Part shown: positions 1 through 8,284 of the stretch, piece after piece
How positions within the stretch are numbered: the stretch's first letter is position 1
Layout: every line of letters begins with the position of its first letter
DNA from: PWQG01 sp050486205
GTDB lineage: Bacteria > Pseudomonadota > Gammaproteobacteria > Pseudomonadales > Pseudohongiellaceae
Direction of reading: 5' to 3'
NCBI GenBank assembly: GCA_050486205.1
Contig: JBJHCW010000004.1
Span: 248,001 to 312,000, forward strand
DNA: 64,000 nt
Translations under genes and position numbers: made by a program
Notes under the pieces: generated by a model
Told to the model about the DNA's origin: nothing
Seen by the model: the letters and a program-made list of their open reading frames with translations, nothing else
Databases searched by the model: none

Positions 1-2
1 TT

Positions 3-86
3 GTTGCCGAGCACCTTGGCATCGGGCTGCTGGTCATGGTGCTGTCCTGGTTTGCTGGCAGCAGCGTCCAGTACTTGCTTGCCTGA
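3..86 (+). CDS. C-terminal end of a membrane protein (partial)
   Basis: The third forward frame is open from the left edge and ends at a TGA at 84-86. The 27 visible residues are a hydrophobic helix (GIGLLVMVLSWFAG) and a short tail, so this is the last transmembrane segment of a membrane protein. The stop is 14 bases before the GTG of the next gene, on the same strand, which suggests one transcript. Too little is visible to name a family. Confidence 0.5.
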   Translation, partial: VAEHLGIGLLVMVLSWFAGSSVQYLLA

Positions 87-100
87 ACCGGAGTCCTGCG

Positions 101-604
101 GTGACAGATGAAACCCTGCTGTTCGACTTTTCGCAGGATACCGACATTGCGCGCTGGCATGCGGTGGATGATCGTGTGATGGGTGGGGTGTCCGAGAGTC
201 TCGTGCGGCGCTGCTCATCGCATAGCGCTGCCTTTACCGGCGTGGTCTCGCTGGAAAACAATGGCGGTTTTGCCTCGGTGCATGCCGCGATCCCTCAGGG
301 TATACTTGCCGGCCACGCAGCCTTTGCCCTGGACTGTGTGGGAGACGGGCGACAATACAGCCTGCGGCTGCGCCAGGACGAAGCGTTCGATGGTATTTCC
401 TACCGCAATGACTTTACCCCTGCCGCTGGCCGGGTCAGCCGTATATTATTGCCGCTGGCTGACTTTGTGCCGGTATTCCGTGGTCGCACATTGACCACGG
501 CCGGCCCGTTGGAACCCGGCAGAGTTCGCCGGATTGGCCTGCTGATCGCCAGGCAACAGGCAGGAGAGTTCAGGCTGGAACTTACCTGCCTGAGCGCCGT
601 CTAG
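101..604 (+). CDS. CIA30 family protein
   Basis: This 167-residue protein matches the CIA30 (complex I intermediate-associated protein 30) jelly-roll family. It has an N-terminal FDF motif, then WHAVDDRVMGGVS and GVVSLENNGGFASV, then a second half with SLRLRQ, YRNDF and LPLADF. Bacterial members are cytoplasmic and usually of unknown role; the link to respiratory complex I assembly comes from mitochondria. The start is GTG with a CCGGAG ribosome site at 88-93. It has no signal peptide. It probably belongs to the transcript of the truncated upstream gene. Confidence 0.8.
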   Translation: MTDETLLFDFSQDTDIARWHAVDDRVMGGVSESLVRRCSSHSAAFTGVVSLENNGGFASVHAAIPQGILAGHAAFALDCVGDGRQYSLRLRQDEAFDGISYRNDFTPAAGRVSRILLPLADFVPVFRGRTLTTAGPLEPGRVRRIGLLIARQQAGEFRLELTCLSAV

Positions 605-678
605 CGGCCCACCAGCGAGCACGATCCAGAGAACAGATATCCATAAACAGCGACTGAGACAGACAAGGGGAATCCGAC

Positions 679-1950
679 ATGAAGCTGGAGTCACTGGCAT
701 TGCATCACGGGTACGAGTCCGAGGCCACCACCAAGGCCGCAGCGGTACCCATCTATCAGACAACATCCTATACCTTTGACGATACCCAGCATGGTGCAGA
801 TCTGTTCGATCTGAAAGTGGCGGGTAATATCTACAGCCGGATCATGAATCCGACCAATGCCGTGCTTGAAGCCCGGCTGGCGGAGATGGAAGGCGGTATC
901 GGCGCACTGGCGCTGTCCTCGGGCATGGCGGCGATCACCTACGCCATTCAGTGTATCGCCCGGGTGGGCGATAATATTGTCAGCACCTCACAGCTTTACG
1001 GTGGTACGTACAATCTTTTTGCGCATACATTCCCGAACCAGGGCATCGAGGTCCGCATGGCCTCGTTTGATGATTATGATGCGCTGGAGAAACTGTTTGA
1101 TGATCGCACCAAGGCGGTGTTCTGCGAATCCATCGGCAACCCGGCAGGCAATGTGGTTGACCTGGAACGTCTTGCTGAAATTGCCCATCGCCACGGTGTG
1201 CCGTTGATTGTGGACAATACGGTGGCCACGCCTTTCCTGTGCCGTGTTTTTGATCATGGCGCCGATATTGTGGTGCACTCATTGACCAAGTATATCGGTG
1301 GGCATGGCACAACGGTGGGTGGCATCATTGTGGATTCCGGTCGCTTCGACTGGAGCAAGCACAAGGACCGCTACCCCATGCTGAACGAGCCGGATCCGTC
1401 CTATCATGGTGTGGTCTATACCGAAGCGCTGGGTGAGGCGGCATTTATTGGTCGTTGCCGAGTGGTGCCGCTGCGTAACACTGGTGCCGCCCTGTCGCCC
1501 ATGAATGCATTCCTCATCCTGCAGGGGCTTGAGACACTGGGCCTGCGCATGGAGCGACATTGTGAGAACGCACAGAAGGTTGCCGACTATCTGAAGGCGC
1601 ACCCGAAAGTGGAGTGGGTGAATTATGCCGCGTTGGCGGACAGCCCCTACAAGGCCATCTGTGACAGGATCACCAGCGGCAAGGCGTCGGGCATTCTCAG
1701 TTTTGGTATCAAGGGCGGTCGAGAAGCCGGGGCCCGTTTCATTGACGCGCTGCAGATGATTCTGCGGCTGGTCAATATCGGTGACGCCAAATCACTGGCC
1801 TGTCACCCGGCCACCACCACTCACCGACAGCTGAATCCACAGGAGCTCAGGTCGGCCGGTGTGTCGGAAGATCTGGTGCGCATTTCGGTGGGCATCGAAC
1901 ATATTGATGACATTATCGCGGACATTGAGCAGGCGCTGCAGAAGGCTTGA
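679..1950 (+). CDS. metY: O-acetylhomoserine sulfhydrylase / aminocarboxypropyltransferase
   Basis: This is a 423-residue Cys/Met-metabolism PLP enzyme. MetY forms homocysteine from O-acetylhomoserine and sulfide in the direct-sulfhydrylation route to methionine. Visible are YSRIMNPTN, the cofactor-stacking region SQLYGGTYNLF, IVDNTVATP, and the PLP lysine Lys204 in VHSLTKYIGGHG. The length (over 420 residues) and the insert after GGHGTTVGG favour MetY over the shorter cystathionine enzymes. The ribosome site AAGGGGAA precedes ATG 679. No SAM riboswitch fits in the short leader. The stop overlaps the start of the next gene. Confidence 0.92.
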   Translation: MKLESLALHHGYESEATTKAAAVPIYQTTSYTFDDTQHGADLFDLKVAGNIYSRIMNPTNAVLEARLAEMEGGIGALALSSGMAAITYAIQCIARVGDNIVSTSQLYGGTYNLFAHTFPNQGIEVRMASFDDYDALEKLFDDRTKAVFCESIGNPAGNVVDLERLAEIAHRHGVPLIVDNTVATPFLCRVFDHGADIVVHSLTKYIGGHGTTVGGIIVDSGRFDWSKHKDRYPMLNEPDPSYHGVVYTEALGEAAFIGRCRVVPLRNTGAALSPMNAFLILQGLETLGLRMERHCENAQKVADYLKAHPKVEWVNYAALADSPYKAICDRITSGKASGILSFGIKGGREAGARFIDALQMILRLVNIGDAKSLACHPATTTHRQLNPQELRSAGVSEDLVRISVGIEHIDDIIADIEQALQKA

Positions 1951-2357
1951 TGGTGACAACAACAACGGAAAAGCCCGGGGACGTAGCCGGCCACTTCCTG
2001 GCCGGCGCTGGCGGCCTGGCGGTGGCTCTGGTCATCGCCTTCAATGCTTTCGGGGATGTGGTCTGGGTACCCTGGGCAAGCTACAGCTATTACCTGATCG
2101 GCTGGCCGGTGATGTGTGTGATGATTGCGCTCATCACGCGGTTCTACCCAAATCGCTCCTGGCGCTGGACGCTCAGCATGGCCGTGGGTCAGGTCTTTGC
2201 CACCATTCTGGCCGGCGTCGGCGACATGGTGCCGGTGGCAATGATCTACAGCATCCTGCTCTCCGTACCACAATTCGCGACCGGCGCCTGGGTGTCACGG
2301 CGCGTGCTGGAAGCCCGGGCCAGATCGGCCAGCAATGGAGATAACAACAGCCAATGA
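1950..2357 (+). CDS. Small four-helix membrane protein, unknown function
   Basis: This 135-residue protein has about four hydrophobic helices (GLAVALVIAFNAFGD, YYLIGWPVMCVMIALI, VGQVFATILAGVG, IYSILLSVPQFATGA) and a polar tail rich in Arg and Asn. Its ATG shares one base with the metY stop, and its own stop overlaps the hemH start by four bases, so the three genes are translationally coupled. I do not recognise a named family. A membrane partner for haem or sulfur metabolism would only be a guess from position. Confidence 0.7.
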   Translation: MVTTTTEKPGDVAGHFLAGAGGLAVALVIAFNAFGDVVWVPWASYSYYLIGWPVMCVMIALITRFYPNRSWRWTLSMAVGQVFATILAGVGDMVPVAMIYSILLSVPQFATGAWVSRRVLEARARSASNGDNNSQ

Positions 2358-3442
2358 AATACAAGGGAACACCGGATTATCAACATGACGCGCCTGATCG
2401 TACAGGGGTTCTGGTCACCAACCTGGGCACACCCGATGCGCCCACGCCCAAAGCCCTGCATCGTTATCTGAAACAGTTCCTGTGGGACCCGCGTGTGGTC
2501 GAGATCCCACGGCCGCTGTGGTGGCTGATTCTCAATGGGGTGATTCTGCGTTTCCGCCCGCGACGTTCGGCCAAGGCATACGCCACGGTGTTCACCGATG
2601 AAGGTTCACCGCTGATGTTCCACACCCGTCACCAGGCCCAGGCACTGGCCGCCCGCCTTGCCGAAAAAGGTCACGAGAATCTGGTGGTGGACTTCGCCAT
2701 GCGTTATGGCAATCCTTCCATTGCTTCGGTGCTGCAGTCCATGTTCGACCGGGGTGTGCGTCGTTTGCTGGTGCTGCCGCTGTATCCACAGTATTCGGGC
2801 AGCACAACTGCCTCCACCTTTGATGACATCAGTGCCGATTTCACCCGCCGGCGCTGGATTCCCGAGCTGCGTTTCATCACGCACTACCATGATTATCCGC
2901 CGTTCATAGAAGCGGCGGCAGCGCGCATCCGGGAGCACTGGCAGGCGCACGGACGGGCCGATCGCCTGTTGTTCTCCTATCACGGCATTCCGCTGCGTTA
3001 TCTGCACAACGGAGACCCCTACCACTGCGAGTGTTACAAGACATCACGCCTGCTGGCTGAAGCACTGGGCCTGGGGGAGGATGAATACATGACCACGTTC
3101 CAGTCGCGGTTTGGCCGGGAGGAATGGCTGAAGCCCTATACCGACGAGACACTCAAGGCCTTTCCGGCACAGGGCATAAAATCGGTGCAGGTGTTCTGCC
3201 CGGGTTTTTCCGCTGACTGTCTGGAAACCATCGAGGAGATTGGCGAGGAGAACCGGGAGTATTTCCTGGAAGCCGGCGGCGAGCGCTACGAATACATCAG
3301 CGCACTCAATGACCGGCCCGAGCATATCGAGGCGCTGAGTCAGCTGGTGGAGGACAATCTGGCGGGTTGGGGTCCGCAGTCAACTGACACGCAGCAAGCC
3401 CAGCGCGCCCAGCGTGCAGAGGCACTTGGCGCGCCGCGCTGA
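2354..3442 (+). CDS. hemH: Ferrochelatase
   Basis: Ferrochelatase inserts Fe(II) into protoporphyrin IX in the last step of protohaem synthesis. The 362-residue protein shows the family landmarks GVLVTNLGTPDAP near residue 18, YPQYSGSTT near 144, the catalytic histidine His210 in LLFSYHG, and the acidic element DCLETIEEIGEE near 288. The last 20 or so residues are a polar extension rich in Gln and Ala after the core. It is coupled to the upstream membrane protein by an ATGA overlap and is convergent with tolC, with only 11 bases between the two stops and no clear terminator. Confidence 0.95.
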   Translation: MKYKGTPDYQHDAPDRTGVLVTNLGTPDAPTPKALHRYLKQFLWDPRVVEIPRPLWWLILNGVILRFRPRRSAKAYATVFTDEGSPLMFHTRHQAQALAARLAEKGHENLVVDFAMRYGNPSIASVLQSMFDRGVRRLLVLPLYPQYSGSTTASTFDDISADFTRRRWIPELRFITHYHDYPPFIEAAAARIREHWQAHGRADRLLFSYHGIPLRYLHNGDPYHCECYKTSRLLAEALGLGEDEYMTTFQSRFGREEWLKPYTDETLKAFPAQGIKSVQVFCPGFSADCLETIEEIGEENREYFLEAGGERYEYISALNDRPEHIEALSQLVEDNLAGWGPQSTDTQQAQRAQRAEALGAPR

Positions 3443-3453
3443 GCCCTGGCGCT

Positions 3454-4806
3454 TTACTGCGCCGTGGCGGCCTCGCTTTCCAGCCACTGGTTCAGATCGA
3501 TGATGTCCTGCGGGCTCAGTACGCCGGCGGCCTGTTTCAGAAACAGTGTACCCATCACATAGTTGTAGCGCGCTTCGGAATAGTTACGCAGCGCGTTGAA
3601 CAATTGCTGGCGCGCCAGCAACACATCAATGATGTTGCGCGTGCCCACCTCGTAGCCCGCTTCCACAGCGTCCAGTGCCGACTGGGCTGAGGTGATGGCC
3701 TGTTGGCGCTGTTGCACAACCAGTGAGTCAGTGTTCACGCGACGGAAGGAATTGCGGATATCCTGTCGTGTCTGACGCAGAACCAGATTGCGCTGTTCCT
3801 GCTGGGCAACCAGGTCAAATTCGGCCTGGCTGCGACGGGCAGTGATGGCACCTCCGGTGTACAGTGGCACGTTGACGCTGAGAGTCAACGAGGTGGCGTT
3901 GATTTCCCCGGGCGAACGCAAGGAGCCGTCAGGGCCTGTTGCCGCTGCTGTTTCCTGGCGGTTGATGCCAGCTGACAGGCTGACAGTGGGCCAGCGGTCG
4001 GCCTGGCGAGCTCGCACGATCTGCTGTTGCGCGGCAACGTTGTGTTCTGCGATCTGCAGGAACAGATTGTTCTCCATGGCTTCTTCCATCCACGATTCAA
4101 CCGTTCCGTCAGCCGGCACGATCGGGAAGTCTGCACGCAGTACGTCCAGATTGGGGTGCGGTTGCCCGGTAATGGCCTCCAGCTCCTCGTAACGGCTGGC
4201 CAGCAGATCCTCGGCCAGGATGGTGTTGTTGCGCGCCAGGTCATAGGCTGCCTGGGCTTCGTAGACTTCAGTGATGGCTACCAGGCCAACTTCCTCACGT
4301 TGACGGGCGCGATCGAATTGCCGTTCGGCCGCTTCCTCCTCCTGGCGCCGTGTCTGCAGGTCATCAATGGCGCGCAATACATCAAAATAGGCACCTGCCA
4401 CACGCAGGATCAGGTTCTGTTCTTCGGCGGCAAAGTTGGCAAGCCGTGCCTTGTCCGATTCACGAGCACCCTGGAAGGTGTACCAGTCTGCCATGTTGAG
4501 CAGGCTCTGGCTGGCATTGATGGCGTAGCGACGGGTGCTCTGGTCGGGAAAGCTCAGGCCACTGTCCGGATCTATCGCCTGCCGGTTCTCCGAGGCCTGG
4601 GCGTTGACGCCAGGTAGCAGGGAGGAGCGGCTGAGAATGACCTGTTGCTGGCCGGAGCGCAATTGGGCCTGTGCCTGTCGTAGCGACGGGTCATTGCGTT
4701 GGGCCAGTTCGAAAATGCTGACCAGATCGTCAGCGTGCAGATGTTGGGCGCCGAGCAGACAGCAGGCCAGTGCGGCCATCGTTCGGGTGATACGTCCCAT
4801 AATCAA
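3454..4806 (-). CDS. tolC: TolC family outer-membrane efflux protein
   Basis: This is the outer-membrane channel of tripartite efflux pumps and type I secretion. The 450-residue protein has a signal peptide ending near the Ala-Asp of LHADD, two outer-membrane efflux repeats with long coiled coils (QARESDKARLANFAAEEQ, RRQEEEAAERQFDRARQ), a mid-protein NVPLYTGG motif typical of the second beta section, and the late equatorial YEVGTRNIIDVL. Alternative start codons sit at 4806 and 4800. It is divergent from thiC, the same arrangement as in Pseudomonas aeruginosa. No pump inner-membrane partner is in the window. Confidence 0.9.
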   Translation of the reverse strand: MIMGRITRTMAALACCLLGAQHLHADDLVSIFELAQRNDPSLRQAQAQLRSGQQQVILSRSSLLPGVNAQASENRQAIDPDSGLSFPDQSTRRYAINASQSLLNMADWYTFQGARESDKARLANFAAEEQNLILRVAGAYFDVLRAIDDLQTRRQEEEAAERQFDRARQREEVGLVAITEVYEAQAAYDLARNNTILAEDLLASRYEELEAITGQPHPNLDVLRADFPIVPADGTVESWMEEAMENNLFLQIAEHNVAAQQQIVRARQADRWPTVSLSAGINRQETAAATGPDGSLRSPGEINATSLTLSVNVPLYTGGAITARRSQAEFDLVAQQEQRNLVLRQTRQDIRNSFRRVNTDSLVVQQRQQAITSAQSALDAVEAGYEVGTRNIIDVLLARQQLFNALRNYSEARYNYVMGTLFLKQAAGVLSPQDIIDLNQWLESEAATAQ

Positions 4807-4830
4807 TCATCCTTTTTTGTTGGTGCCTTT

Positions 4831-4860
4831 CGGTTTGCGTCGGTTTGCGTCGGTTTGTGG
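4831..4860. repeat. 10-bp tandem repeat in the tolC leader
   Basis: Three consecutive copies of CGGTTTGCGT occur; the third ends in GTGG instead of GCGT. They lie about 25 bases upstream of the tolC start, inside the predicted 5' leader. Copy number of such a repeat could vary between strains. Confidence 0.7.
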
Positions 4861-4925
4861 CATCGGATCGGCAAGGGAATTTACCGTTCGGGAACCCGGT
4901 CGGGAGCATGTCCGGTTGCTCCGGC

Positions 4926-4954
4926 ATTCTACACGCAGCGCCCGAAGTTGACAA
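4926..4954 (-). promoter_or_regulatory. Predicted sigma70 promoter of tolC
   Basis: On the minus strand TTGTCA (4954-4949) and TAGAAT (4931-4926) are separated by exactly 17 bases, a near-consensus -35/-10 pair pointing at tolC. The -35 element lies inside the perfect dyad TTGACAA-A-TTGTCAA at 4948-4962, so a protein binding the dyad would block or steer this promoter. Confidence 0.55.
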
Positions 4955-5139
4955 ATTGTCAATATGCCGGGCTTGCGCTGAGCGCGGTGCGCCATGGTTT
5001 ATACTGCTCGCGCTTTCGGGCATAATCGATGGCCGGTGCTGCGCGGATACCCGACCCGGACCGCATGCTGCACTGCCACCGGACACCATCAGGGACATTA
5101 TTTCGTCCCAACCATGCATGACGAGACAGGATAGACGAA

Positions 5140-7047
5140 ATGAGCGCCAACCCAGAACACTTTCTCGACAGAATAACGGCATTGGACGACAAGACCCGTG
5201 AACAGTTTGCCAGTAGCCGGAAAGTGTACGTAACAGGGAGCCGCGAAGATCTGCGCGTACCCATGCGCGAGATCCTGCTGTCGGATACGATTACAGAAAA
5301 GGGACGCGAACCCAACGCGCCCGTGCGCGTGTATGACACCTCGGGTTGTTACACCGATCCGGACGTGAACATTGACCTGCGCCGGGGTCTGCCCGGGCTG
5401 CGGACGCCCTGGATCGAGGAGCGTGGCGATACCGAGCTGCTTGATGGTGCCTCCTCGCGATACGGGCAGCTGCGCCGCAGCGATGTGACCACCGCACACC
5501 TGCGCTTTGAATACCTGCACCAGCCGCGGCGCGCCAGGGCCGGGCGCAATGTCACACAATTGCACTACGCACGTCAGGGCATTGTGACGCCCGAGATGGA
5601 ATACATTGCCATCCGTGAAAACATGAACCGGGCGCAGTTGCACGAACAGATGCAGCAACAGATCGCCGATTACCCCGAGTTGGGTCATCAGCACCCGGGG
5701 CAGTCCTTCGGTGCGTCCATACCACAGGAAATCACGCCTGAATTTGTGCGCACCGAAGTGGCACGTGGTCGCGCCATTATTCCGCTGAACATCAACCACC
5801 CGGAAATTGAACCGATGATTATCGGCCGTAATTTCCTGTGCAAGGTCAACGCCAATATCGGCAACTCTGCCGTTACCTCGTCCATTGAGGAAGAAGTGGA
5901 GAAACTGGTCTGGGCTGCTCGCTGGGGCGCAGACACGGTGATGGACCTGTCCACCGGCAAGAACATCCATGAGACGCGCGAGTGGATTATCCGTAACTCC
6001 ATGGTTCCAATTGGCACAGTTCCCATTTACCAGGCGCTGGAGAAAGTGGATGGGGTGGCCGAGGACCTGACCTGGGAAATCTACCGCGACACATTGATCG
6101 AGCAGGCCGAGCAGGGCGTGGACTATTTCACCATTCATGCCGGTGTACTGCTGCGTTATGTGCCGCTGGCTGCCAAACGTGTCACCGGCATTGTGTCCCG
6201 CGGAGGCTCGATCATGGCCAAATGGTGCCTGGCGCACCACAAGGAAAGCTTCCTCTATACACATTTTGAGGATATCTGCGAGATCATGAAGACCTATGAT
6301 GTGTCCTTCTCGCTGGGCGATGGCCTGCGTCCGGGATCCATTGCCGATGCCAACGATGCCGCTCAGTTTGCCGAGCTGGAAACCCTGGGTGAGTTGACCA
6401 AGGTCGCCTGGAAACATGATGTGCAATGCATGATAGAGGGGCCGGGCCATGTGCCCATGCACCTGATCAAGGAAAACATGGAAAAACAGCTGGAGGTCTG
6501 CGACGAGGCACCGTTCTATACACTTGGGCCGCTGACCACGGACATCGCGCCTGGTTATGACCACATTACGTCAGGCATAGGCGCGGCCATGATTGGCTGG
6601 TACGGCTGTGCCATGTTGTGCTACGTGACCCCCAAGGAGCATCTGGGATTGCCGGACAAGCAGGATGTGAAGGATGGATTGATGGCCTACAAAATTGCTG
6701 CCCACGCGGCGGATCTGGCCAAAGGTCATCCGGGTGCACAGTTGAGAGACAATGCACTGTCCAAGGCGCGTTTCGAATTCCGCTGGGAAGATCAGTTCAA
6801 TCTGGGGCTGGACCCGGTCACGGCGCGTGCCTATCACGATGCGACCCTGCCAAAGGACTCGGCCAAGGTGGCCCACTTCTGTTCCATGTGTGGACCCAAG
6901 TTCTGTTCCATGAAGATCAGCCAGGAAGTGCGTGAATACGCGGCAGAGCACAATATCAACAGCGTCGAGGATGCCGTTGAGGTGGGCATGAAAGAAATGT
7001 CCGAAGAATATGAAAAGGGTGGGCGTCAGTTGTACCGAAAAGTATGA
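5140..7047 (+). CDS. thiC: Phosphomethylpyrimidine synthase
   Basis: ThiC is a radical-SAM enzyme that converts aminoimidazole ribotide to HMP phosphate for thiamine synthesis. The 635 residues match the usual gammaproteobacterial length and include the N-terminal ThiC-associated domain (KVYVTGSREDLRVPMREI) and the core (GADTVMDLSTGKNIHETREWI, IEGPGHVPMHLI). The C-terminal 4Fe-4S ligands CxxCxxxxC are Cys581, Cys584 and Cys589 in HFCSMCGPKFCSM. It is cytoplasmic. A weak AGGA ribosome site precedes ATG 5140. No TPP riboswitch was visible upstream, which is unusual for this gene. Confidence 0.97.
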   Translation: MSANPEHFLDRITALDDKTREQFASSRKVYVTGSREDLRVPMREILLSDTITEKGREPNAPVRVYDTSGCYTDPDVNIDLRRGLPGLRTPWIEERGDTELLDGASSRYGQLRRSDVTTAHLRFEYLHQPRRARAGRNVTQLHYARQGIVTPEMEYIAIRENMNRAQLHEQMQQQIADYPELGHQHPGQSFGASIPQEITPEFVRTEVARGRAIIPLNINHPEIEPMIIGRNFLCKVNANIGNSAVTSSIEEEVEKLVWAARWGADTVMDLSTGKNIHETREWIIRNSMVPIGTVPIYQALEKVDGVAEDLTWEIYRDTLIEQAEQGVDYFTIHAGVLLRYVPLAAKRVTGIVSRGGSIMAKWCLAHHKESFLYTHFEDICEIMKTYDVSFSLGDGLRPGSIADANDAAQFAELETLGELTKVAWKHDVQCMIEGPGHVPMHLIKENMEKQLEVCDEAPFYTLGPLTTDIAPGYDHITSGIGAAMIGWYGCAMLCYVTPKEHLGLPDKQDVKDGLMAYKIAAHAADLAKGHPGAQLRDNALSKARFEFRWEDQFNLGLDPVTARAYHDATLPKDSAKVAHFCSMCGPKFCSMKISQEVREYAAEHNINSVEDAVEVGMKEMSEEYEKGGRQLYRKV

Positions 7048-7096
7048 CAACACTGAACACAATCATCCCGTAACCGAATCAACAAGAGTTTGAAAA

Positions 7097-8170
7097 ATGT
7101 CGAACGACCGACTTGAAGACCTGAATATTGAATCCCTGGAGCCGTTGATCACGCCGGCACGACTGAAACAGGACCTTCCGCTGCAGGGCGATGCGCTGGC
7201 GTCAGTGCGCACCGCGCGCCAGACCATCTATGACATTCTGGATCGAAAGGATTCGCGCCTGTTTGTGGTTGTAGGTCCCTGCTCGATTCACGATGTAAAG
7301 GCCGCCATGGATTACGCCCAGCGCCTGAAAGGCCTGGCTGAGGAGTTGAAAGATACCCTGTACCTGGTGATGCGCGTTTACTTTGAAAAACCACGCACAT
7401 CAGTGGGCTGGAAAGGTTTGATCAATGATCCCTACATGGACGACACTTTCCGTATCGAGGATGGTTTGCGACTGGGACGCAAGCTGCTTCTGGACGTGGC
7501 CGAACTGGGCCTGCCAACTTCCACCGAGGCGCTGGATCCGATTTCGCCGCAGTACATGCAGGACGTGATAGCCTGGTCGGCCATTGGTGCGCGCACCACC
7601 GAGTCGCAGACTCACCGTGAGATGTCCAGTGGCCTGTCCTCGCCGGTCGGTTTCAAGAACGGCACCGATGGCGGCCTGACGGTGGCGGTCAACGCCATGC
7701 AGTCGGTCAGCAGTCCACATCGTTTTCTGGGTATCAATGGCGATGGTCAGGTGTCAGTTGTCACAACAAAAGGCAACCCCTACGCACACGTTGTGCTGCG
7801 AGGCGGCAGCAGCGGCCCCAACTACGACTCGGTACATGTGGCCCAGGCCGAGGCCGAGCTGAAAAAAGGCGGCGTCAGCACCAACATCATGATCGACTGC
7901 AGCCATGCCAATTCCAACAAGGACCCGACCATCCAGTCGCTGGTGCTCAAGGATGTCACCAATCAGATCCTGGAAGGCAATCAGTCCATTGTTGGCCTGA
8001 TGCTGGAAAGCCATATCAATTTTGGCAACCAGAAGATTCCGTCTGACCTGTCCAAACTCAAGTACGGTGTGTCGGTTACCGATGCCTGCATCGACTGGAG
8101 CGAAACCGAGCGCAGCCTGCGTGAAATGGCAGGCAAGCTCAGGAACGTGTTGCCCAGCCGTAAACCATGA
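7097..8170 (+). CDS. 3-deoxy-7-phosphoheptulonate synthase (DAHP synthase, type I)
   Basis: This enzyme condenses phosphoenolpyruvate and erythrose 4-phosphate, the first step of the shikimate pathway. The 357-residue protein is the AroF/G/H class: VVGPCSIHD near residue 56, MRVYFEKPRTSVGWKGLINDP near 95, GARTTESQTHREM, and the metal-ligand region NIMIDCSHANSNKDP. Which amino acid inhibits it cannot be decided here, so no isozyme letter is given. It lies 49 bases after thiC with its own leader and is followed by a candidate hairpin terminator. Confidence 0.93.
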   Translation: MSNDRLEDLNIESLEPLITPARLKQDLPLQGDALASVRTARQTIYDILDRKDSRLFVVVGPCSIHDVKAAMDYAQRLKGLAEELKDTLYLVMRVYFEKPRTSVGWKGLINDPYMDDTFRIEDGLRLGRKLLLDVAELGLPTSTEALDPISPQYMQDVIAWSAIGARTTESQTHREMSSGLSSPVGFKNGTDGGLTVAVNAMQSVSSPHRFLGINGDGQVSVVTTKGNPYAHVVLRGGSSGPNYDSVHVAQAEAELKKGGVSTNIMIDCSHANSNKDPTIQSLVLKDVTNQILEGNQSIVGLMLESHINFGNQKIPSDLSKLKYGVSVTDACIDWSETERSLREMAGKLRNVLPSRKP

Positions 8171-8178
8171 ACGGATCG

Positions 8179-8220
8179 ACCGGTCGGGTGATCACAGGCG
8201 GTGCCTCGACCGGTTGTTTG
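8179..8220 (+). terminator. Candidate hairpin terminator after DAHP synthase
   Basis: ACCGGTCG (8179-8186) and CGACCGGT (8207-8214) can pair over a loop of about 20 bases, and the second arm is followed by TGTTTG. The T-tract is poor, so factor-independent termination is only plausible. Confidence 0.3.
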
Positions 8221-8284
8221 ACCATCTGTGGTTTTTGGCACAGAATGATCCCAATGCAAGTCTGCCTTCGCCGGGATCATTGCC

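Larger units (their letters stand above)
4807..5139. other. tolC-thiC intergenic region (no thi-box seen)
   Basis: This 333-base divergent spacer holds the tolC leader repeat, the tolC promoter, the dyad at 4948-4962 and a possible forward -10 (TATACT, 5000-5005) for thiC. A small hairpin GGGAC/GTCCC lies at about 5091-5109 close to thiC. I looked for the TPP riboswitch signature (a CTGAGA block and a TTGAACCTGATC-type block) and did not find it. Confidence 0.5.

Noticed and set aside
605..678. SAM riboswitch upstream of metY
   Set aside because: The leader is only 74 bases and shows no SAM-type stem pattern.
5098..6564. 488-codon open frame on the minus strand opposite thiC
   Set aside because: Antisense shadow of a fully recognisable thiC; no ribosome site or family features.
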